Shown piece by piece: positions 57,840 to 64,000 of a stretch of 64,000 nucleotides of DNA; the first letter of the stretch is position 1; each line of letters opens with the position of its first letter. Below the pieces are notes generated by a model that made no database searches, was not told the DNA's origin, and saw nothing but the letters and a program-made list of their open reading frames with translations. Source of the DNA: Atherix ibis (taxonomy: Eukaryota > Arthropoda > Insecta > Diptera > Athericidae); NCBI GenBank assembly GCA_958298945.1, contig OY282605.1, positions 24,468,811 through 24,532,810 on the forward strand. The letters are read 5' to 3'. Position numbers and translations under genes: made by a program.

Positions 57840-58092
57840 AATTGTTTGCTATCATTTTAAGTAGCTTTAGTACTAAAATATACATTCTAAGCGCCACGAT
57901 ACTAAAGGCCATGTGACGACAAAGGATATTGGGAGGAGAAGGAAGTCAAAGTAGAAAAGGGATAGGAAAACAGTTTCTTTTTGGGAATTAACGTAGCACC
58001 TCTTGGGTAAATGCCTCAGTGGGATTCGAACCCACGACCCCTTGGGTGGTAGTCCAGTACACTAAAAACTGTGCTGCCTGACCAGCTCCACG
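57840..58092 (-). mobile_element. tRNA-related SINE, second copy
   Basis: On the minus strand it carries GTGGGTTCGAATCCCAC (a good B box/T-arm) followed by TGAGGCA. A body shared with the copy at 38.04-38.22/40.10 kb follows (TTAATTCCCAAAAA, CGTCACATGGCC, ATCGTGGCGCTTAGAAT, TACTTAAAATGATA). Its flanks GCATTCTG and GCATTTGTG are probably the imperfect target duplication. It interrupts the R1-type relic between VVCAF and ILIDILA. It is not a functional tRNA: the cloverleaf 5' half is not recognisable. Confidence 0.75.
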
Positions 58093-58904
58093 GCATTTGT
58101 GATGATGCCGGAATGATATTGATCGATATTCTGGCGAATGAGCGGCAGAGACTGTACCACGTGAGGAGTCGGACTAATGCAGTGGCGCGATGCGAGACTA
58201 GTATAGAGGGAATAAAAAGAAATCCAGGACTTACCGTCCCATCCCGATGGTGGACCTATGAATAAATCGACGACATGGTGAGGCTGGCTTTCTACCTATC
58301 CCAATCGTTACCGGGACACTGATTTTTTGGGCTTGCCAATACCCATTTAAATTGGACATTAACCCAATGTGCCCTTGTTGCAATTGAGTGATTGTAAGCG
58401 TGGAGCACGTGTTATGTTACTGTACCAGATTCCAATCAGCAAGAGAGGAGGTACGAAAGTGGGTTGACGAGCCTCCTGGCGCGCTGGAGAACGTCGTGGC
58501 CTTGATGTTGGATTCGGGAACGGCTTGGGAGGCTGTTGATTTGTTCGTGACAATGGTCTTAAAGAGACTCCACTGAATGAGCGGAAACTAATATGATAGG
58601 GGTAATGCAGCAGAGTAGTGATTTTAATCAATCCCCTCCTCACTAGAAATGTGATCAAGTTAAGTGGTTTTAGTGGCTTAAAATCGCACATTTGGTGGTT
58701 CAATGATTTCCACTTTACTATAACAAAAAAAACACACCTTTAAGCACTATTCTGACGCATGCCGTCAACTTAAAGGATTCGGGACTTGGAACAACTTTTC
58801 AAAAAGTGAACCAGAATTTATTTTATTTATAATTAGAAAATTAAAGAAATTCTTACGATAGCTTTTTTCTTTTAAATGTGAACAAATTCTTAGTAAAATC
58901 TTAC

Positions 58905-59723
58905 CAGTCCCATAATGAACACAACGCAATGTGCCAATATTAATATCCACTCTAGAGTCGAAGGGTAGATGTAGTCGTTGAGCATGCTCATATATTCCTC
59001 ATATGACATATTGCAGTAAAGTGGATTACCTACGCAGGTTAAATTATGACAGTATATGTCTGGACTATCCTCTTCACATGTCATATTCTCGGTCAGTTGA
59101 ATCGTTGACAAATTTAATAAGCCAAGGCCATCATCAATTCCTGGATTCAAAATATCGTCTTCCTCATGGGAAGTTGGCGTTTTACCCATTTCTGTTGGTA
59201 TACTATTCGAAGAAGAATTCGTATTATCTAACTCTGAACTGGATGTTGTCTGTGTCGGCACTGTACTTGTAGTTTGAGGTGATGTAACCACAGGTGTGTC
59301 TATATTTAGCCATAATTCCGTTGTAGTTTCAGTGCTATTAAGCGAGTCCTTCTGGTTAGACTGGCTGTTATCGATGATGTTCTCGACACCATTGATGTCA
59401 ATGCTATTTCCTTTCTCATTACGGGCACGTCTTGTTCTACCTCGATGATCTGATGATGTGTTATTTATCAGCTCTGACCAGGTTGTCTTCGCATTATCAT
59501 TATTAATACTAAACCAATTCGAGCCGCCGACTGATATTAATGGTGGCCACTTCTGGGCATCGTTTTCGATTTCGACTTCATTATCTTCGAGTAGTCGTTC
59601 ACTCCAACGATAATCATATTCATGTTGACCAATCTGGTGGCAAAAGTGCTCATCAATTACGATGGAAGACGATACCAGAAAAAGTATCAACCTCAAGTTA
59701 TCAAATACTCTGCCCCCCATCAT
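58905..59723 (-). CDS. neuropeptide GPCR, exon 1 (N-terminus and start of TM1)
   Basis: 273 codons from the ATG at 59723 (a second ATG follows at once) to a GTAAGA donor at 58904. The N-terminus MMGGRVFDNLRLILFLVSSS is a plausible signal peptide. Then comes a long acidic, Ser/Thr/Asn-rich extracellular segment with several N-glycosylation sequons (NNTS, NSTE, NLST, NMTC, NLTC, NMSY) and a basic run (RGRTRRAR). A cysteine cluster precedes TM1: CEEDSPDIYC, NLTCVGNPLYC. The exon ends YPSTLEWILILAHCVVFIMG plus L, i.e. half of TM1, completed exactly by VGNALVC of exon 2 at 28070. No stops. Allatotropin- and trissin-type receptors share the YCN(L/M)SxEEY...DYIxPxxxEW arrangement as I recall it, so I favour that clade. 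The assignment within it is open. Confidence 0.9.
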
Positions 59724-61399
59724 CTTAAATGTTTTGTTACCAAATACCACAATACGTACTACTAGTACTTTGGACTCTATTCACACTATTCAGACACACA
59801 ATAGCAACAAAATCTACTCTAAATTCTTTTAAAGCTCTTTGCCGTGTGTCCAGTTAAAGCTGCTCTGATAGTCGTCAGAAATATCTGCTGCGGTTGGATT
59901 CAGTCTATTGGATTTAAGCCAATTGGAAAATTGTTCAAACAATTTATTCTTATACATTGGCACTGAACACCACATTTACTGGGTTCATATTTATATTTAT
60001 TGTATCGAATTTAATGTGAATAGCTTCATTTAGTATCCATTATTAGTTACGAGTATATTGTTACTATCTCTGCTGTTTATTCTCCCTTAAAAGATCATTT
60101 TCTCGACATCATTTAACTCCGAAAACAAGCATTTGGAATACTCTCGATTATAGCTTCCGTTTGATCTTATCTGTTAGAAATTTTGAAAAGAAAAAGGAAA
60201 TTATTATTTTATTTTGTATATTTAAAATTATTTAATAATAATAACAAAATAATTTTAATATAATAATAAGAAAATTCTGATCAAGGTCTAGACTTTTAGT
60301 TTTCTTTTGCTGATTTTGATTAGGAAATTTTACAAAGTTTTTTTCCCAAAAAAAAAACTCATTGATTTTGTTACTGCTGATAAGTAAACCCATTTGCAAA
60401 CAGGAAGTTGATGATTTTCGGTTTTATTTTTTTTTAATTTTGTCAGAATACTCATCCAAAAAATACGAAAATTTATTAGAGTTTCTCTGTTATTTTATTT
60501 ATTCCGTTTGGTTCCAGATTATTGTCTTTTTATTCATTTTAGAATGTAACTTTTAGACTTTTGAAATTTTCCAGATGTCAATATCAGAGAAATCATATTG
60601 AATTTTTGTTTAGGAAATGAGAAAGAACCAATTTTATTTGCTTACAATTTCAATATACTTTTTTTCGAAGAGAATTGTTATTTTTTTTTTAATAAAGTAA
60701 ATTTTTCTTCAATTGAAAGTGAAAACAGTATTTTTTTTACAAATTTTTCATTAAAAATGGAGATTATTTAGTAAAATACTAGTAAATTTTTTGAACGTTT
60801 CAAAAAAAAGTCAGTTATTTTATTTTGCTTAAAAAATAATTATTTGCATTAAAAAAATTCAAAAATATTCTATAATTTATATAAATTTATCCAAAATCAA
60901 CAATTAAAAGTTTACAATTTTTTTGGGAATTTTGAATATTTTTTTTTTTTAAGTCAAGTCTTTCTCATCAAATTTACTCTTAATTATTGTGAAAATGTTC
61001 AAAATTGAAAAAAAAAAAGTTTTATATTTTATTCCTCTGACAATTTTAACAGAAAACTCAAAGATTTTATTATATTTCGACTAACAAAATTTTGTCCACC
61101 ATCAAAATTAATTAACTTTTAAAATTTTCTTAATGAAATAATTTTGAGCAATTTCTTAAAATGCTGTGGTAAATAAAATATATTTTTTTATTCAATTTGC
61201 ATTTTGGAAAATATTTACTTAAGTATATTGACAAAATTTTGCTATTATTACAAAATATAAAATTATTAAAATGACATCCGTGATAGTTGTTGCAGGAGTC
61301 AATTTTTTTGAGATTAATTTTGATGACTGTTCCGCATATTTACGATAATAATTTGGTTACTACTTGATGGATGTTGCCTTGTTAATGTTCAAATACTAA
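59724..61399. other. upstream region of the receptor gene / AT-rich sequence
   Basis: Lies 5' of the receptor's start codon. It should hold the 5' UTR and perhaps the promoter, but I cannot place a TATA box, initiator or noncoding exon with confidence. From 60.2 kb on it is AT-rich with long T runs and nothing recognisable. Confidence 0.4.
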
Positions 61400-61800
61400 A
61401 AGAGTATCTGAGTAAATTACGATAGTTTGCAGAGTTCTCCTTTTATAAAAAGTGTAACGGTGTCAAATCGCACGATCTTGGAGGTCAATTGAAATGAGCA
61501 AATTCCGAGAGTACGCATACTAGGAACTTCTCGTACAATAAAGCCAAAATTGTTCATCTTTTGTGAACTGTGATCCATTTTACTATGACCGAATATAGTC
61601 CAGATTAAAAATCTTTGATTATAAGTAAAAAAAAGTTATTTATTATGAGCTTTATGAGCTTAGAATTGATGGTAACGGTTTTAATTTTCTTTTTTTCAAA
61701 AAATGCATACCAATGAATTTTGCAAATACAGTGGCTTTTCTATAATTACTTAGGGGTCTTCAAAGAATGAGCCTCACTATTGCAGAAAATTGCTCAACTT
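61400..61800 (-). pseudogene. DD41D-like transposase relic
   Basis: Minus strand: EAHS near 61770 (from DEAHF), a decayed KIKTVTIN, LDYIRS region (from LDDMWFQQDG), then N, stop, PPRSCDLTPLHFL at about 61445-61485. This last block is unmistakably WPPRSCDLTPLDFFL, with the final catalytic aspartate changed to histidine. Confidence 0.62.
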
Positions 61801-62400
61801 AAACTCCAAATATTATACAATTTGTAAAAAATATTATACAATATTGGGCACAAGGTTTAGTAATACATTAATCCATAATTAAAAATGGTTATTTATATGC
61901 TAAACAGAATTTACCCATATTAATATATACAAAATGACAATTATCAAATGATAAGACTGTACTTTTAAAACGCCAAAATGAATAACTTGTTTTGGCAGTC
62001 CTGTTCAGATGATCAAGTAGTTCGATTTTGACCGTCTTCGAACTGCTCAAAATTAAATTGCTTTACTAAATGACCGGAGTCATGCCTACCATCTAGCGTC
62101 TAGTAGCAAAACCGTATTGGTAAATGTTGAAAATTGTCATAGCGGAGAGAAAAATGGGAAAAATACGCATCGCTCGGTCTTTTCCCTACTGACCTCCAAC
62201 GATGTAGAATGGCAATATAATTTGTTTAAATGGAGCTGAAATACCAGACAATAAAAATTGAGTAATAATAAAAGCATAGTTATCAATAAATTATCGTATT
62301 TATCAAAACATTTTATTAGTGACCCCGATCAACGGACTTAGTCGGACATGTTAAAAGCATATGACAAGCGCAATCAAAACAATCACAATATCATTCCGCA
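61801..62400. other. unassigned sequence
   Basis: Nothing recognised. Confidence 0.35.
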
Positions 62401-63060
62401 AGTATGCCAGCCATGATGTAGTCAGTTTCTGGTGGTGGTGTGGACATTGAAGGATCTGTTAGAGTTATAGTGCCATCACCTGGAATACTTGCCGAGACAA
62501 TGCCTCAAATCTCAAATGTGAGACAAATTAATCTTCAGCAGCAGCAGCAACCACGGCTTATAACTTCCAAATATCAATAAACAAGTTCGGCAGATATACA
62601 GCAGGGAAAGTCGCATCCAGCGCAGTTCTACGTGACCGCAAATCAGTCGCCAAAAGTAGTCCCTGTACAAATTCATGCAACCAAATTGCTGACCATTTAG
62701 AATGATGTGCTGACAAATGTGATTCCACAGACGCAACAACAGTAACAAGTTTAGTAGCTTCAACCACAGTCTCAGGTTCAATCACAGTCACAACCCCAAA
62801 TTCAACAACAGCTGCCGCCGCAGTATCAGTGAATGCCACCTGTCAAGCTCAGCCAACGCAACACGCTTAGACAATTGAGCAACAACCCATTCAATAACGA
62901 TCGTAACTTCATCAACAACAATCGGAACCTCTTCAACAACAGCACCGGAAACACCAGTCGCTGCAACAATAACCGCAGTTACTATAACAACAAACCGCAA
63001 CATGCAGCCAGTAAAATGCACAAAGGAATAAGCATCAAGCAACAAGCAACAAAAAATAAA
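62401..63060 (+). pseudogene. Q/N-rich pseudogene-like sequence (possible processed copy)
   Basis: One plus-strand reading frame makes continuous protein-like sequence over about 600 bp: SGGGVDIEGSVRVIVPSPGI, LAETMPQISNVRQINLQQQQ, GKSHPAQFYVTANQSPKVVP, PQSQVQSQSQPQIQQQLPPQ, NNPFNNDRNFINNNRNLFNN. It is interrupted by about eight stops. Most fall where glutamine is expected (TAA/TAG for CAA/CAG), as from C-to-T decay. The composition suggests an RNA-binding or transcription-related insect protein, but I do not recognise it. No introns are visible, so a retrocopy is possible. The long leucine-rich open stretches on the opposite strand are shadows. Confidence 0.5.
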
Positions 63061-63412
63061 CAACAAGTAACAAGCAACAAGCAATAAGCACCAAACGACA
63101 AGCAATAAGCAATAAACAACAAGCAAAAAGCAACAAGCAACAAGCACCAAACTCCAAGCAAAAAGCAACAAGTAACAAGCAACTAGCAACAAGAAATAAG
63201 CAACAAGCAACAAGCAAGAACGAATAAGCAACAAGCAACAAGCAACACGCAACAAGTAAAAAACAACAGGCAACAACCAGCGAGCAAAAAGCAAAAAGAA
63301 ATAAGCAACAAGCAACAATCAACAAGCAACAAAGAACAAGCAACAAGCAACAAGCAAAAAGCAAAAAGTAACAGCAACAAGCCAAAAGCGACAAGCGACA
63401 AGCAACAAGTTT
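63030..63412. repeat. heptamer (AACAAGC) minisatellite
   Basis: About 380 bp of tandem AACAAGC units with variants (AATAAGC, AAAAAGC, AACAAGT). It adjoins the Q/N-rich stretch whose own ending (NKQQ-type codons) may have seeded it. It makes periodic LLLVAC-like open stretches on the minus strand, which are artefacts. Confidence 0.9.
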
Positions 63413-63539
63413 TATATTAATTTTTTTTCTTCACCAGTTTTATTATTTTCCGCATTATTTCCCATGTGAACCGCCATTGACTTTTCCTCTTAATTATATA
63501 CGTCATATCCGTTTCCCCCCTCCCCCTCTACGTCATATT

Positions 63540-64000
63540 CGTTACTGACCCATTCAAAGTGGTGGTCACGGAGTGCTTAACTTGGAAGGACGGAGGGTCT
63601 TCACTCGAAGAAGAGGTCCATATGGGTGGTTGGGGTGATTGGGGTGCGTGTATTAGGACCTTATTACCGTCTATCTAAGACCCTTGGTAAATCCCCATCC
63701 ATTTTTCAAGTAGATAAACATGCCATGGAACTTTGCGCTAGAGAAGGTATCAGAAAGAACCTACGTAACACGAAGATCTACATCATCTCAGACAGCCAAG
63801 CTGCATTGAAAGCTCTTGTCTAATCTGATGTCCAGTCCAAGCTTGTTTAGAATATCCTCACGGTCCTGAATCAACTGTGCAGATACAACAAAGTAACTTT
63901 GTTGTGAGTGCAAGGTCATGAGGGTATTTAGGATAACGAACGAGCAGACAAACTTGCCAAAAAGATCCGTCCATTAGACCAGAACCCTTGTGTGGCTATT
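63540..64000 (+). pseudogene. I-like retrotransposon RNase H domain (runs off the window)
   Basis: Reads GVRVLGPYYRLSKTLGKSPS, then MELCAREGIRKNLRNTKIYI (the glutamate block of RNase H), ISDSQAALKALV (the DSQAA block with its aspartate), stop, then VLNQLCRYNKVTLL and HEG...DNERADKLAKKIR (the last block). It matches the relic at 10.57-11.59 kb along its length and continues past the right edge. The N-terminal YTDGS block is eroded. At least three stops, so inactive here. Confidence 0.82.

Larger units (their letters stand above)
56705..58640 (+). pseudogene. second R1-type retrotransposon, C-terminal region, interrupted twice
   Basis: The pieces are GGPRQSRRALSTTVIRAILL (56758-56820), then a mariner, then PIWADALIKATCINRVVSAN and RLSAFRVVCAF (57743-57837), then a SINE. 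ILIDILANERQRLYHVRSRT and GLTVPSRWWTYE follow (58118-58262), then MVRLAFYLSQSLPGH near 58276-58320, and the knuckle region VEHVLCYCTRFQSAREEVRK near 58398-58458. In order these match the thumb, connection and zinc-knuckle region of R1-type ORF2. Sequence differs clearly from the copies at 8.8 and 38.5 kb, so this is another family. The frame is broken in places. Confidence 0.8.
28071..58904 (-). other. 30.8-kb intron of the neuropeptide GPCR gene
   Basis: It runs from the donor GTAAGA at 58904 (after codon 273 of exon 1) to the acceptor AG at 28071-28072, phase 0. Because the exon junction falls inside TM1 (FIMGL joined to VGNALVC), the intron is supported directly by the protein. The interval is filled with the mobile elements and satellites listed separately. 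Confidence 0.85.

Noticed and set aside
58013..58040. Possible tRNA gene (T-arm-like GGGTTCGAATCCC)
   Set aside because: Only the T-arm/B box is convincing; no complete cloverleaf. The surrounding sequence is shared with a second copy at 38.0 kb, so it is a SINE.
62788..63401. Leucine/cysteine-rich membrane-protein-like open stretches on the minus strand (LLLVAC repeats)
   Set aside because: Shadow of the AACAAGC heptamer array and of the Q/N-rich frame on the other strand.

Overview
The window looks like nuclear DNA from an insect. It is AT-rich, has spliceosomal introns, and carries an insect-type neuropeptide GPCR. Most of the recognisable sequence is decayed mobile DNA: several mariner lineages, IS630/Tc1-type relics, R1-like, I-like and jockey-like non-LTR retrotransposons, a PIF/Harbinger derivative, a tRNA-related SINE and a THAP-domain element. 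I cannot name the species. There is no prokaryotic gene organisation, CRISPR array or rRNA.

The only host gene I can support is on the minus strand. Exon 1 (58905-59723) encodes a signal peptide, a long N-glycosylated extracellular N-terminus and the first half of TM1. Exon 2 (27876-28070) encodes the rest of TM1, TM2 and extracellular loop 1. They join in phase 0 across a 30,834-bp intron, so nearly half the window is one intron. The protein resembles allatotropin- or trissin-type receptors. TM3-TM7 were not found and probably lie beyond the left edge.

Left part (1-27.8 kb): transposase relics; a 196-bp tandem repeat made from a transposase fragment (4.07-4.97 kb); a mauritiana-like mariner (5.37-6.58 kb); an R1-like element with a 16-bp target duplication inside an older RNase H-bearing retrotransposon (8.4-11.6 kb); jockey-like fragments; two irritans-like mariners (18.3 and 25.8 kb); a 1.4-kb THAP-domain element with a 6-bp target duplication (21.9 kb); and an internally deleted SETMAR-like mariner (24.2 kb).

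Intron (28.1-58.9 kb): a Harbinger derivative nested in a mariner (29.2-31.4 kb); a second mariner 21 bp away; a BS/jockey-like fragment; a second THAP-family copy (34.6 kb); a TTAA-flanked foldback element (36.3 kb); a three-level nest of R1-like in mariner in SINE (38.0-40.1 kb); a 3.7-kb 15-bp minisatellite (44.7-48.4 kb) with a decayed relative at 50.5-53.4 kb; a third irritans-like mariner; and an R1-type relic interrupted by a mariner and by the same SINE.

Right part (59.7-64 kb): the region upstream of the receptor, a transposase relic, a Q/N-rich pseudogene-like stretch running into a heptamer repeat, and the RNase H domain of an I-like element that runs off the end. No mobile element here looks intact. 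The best-preserved transposase (18.5-19.6 kb) has one stop codon and a 4-residue deletion in its catalytic core.
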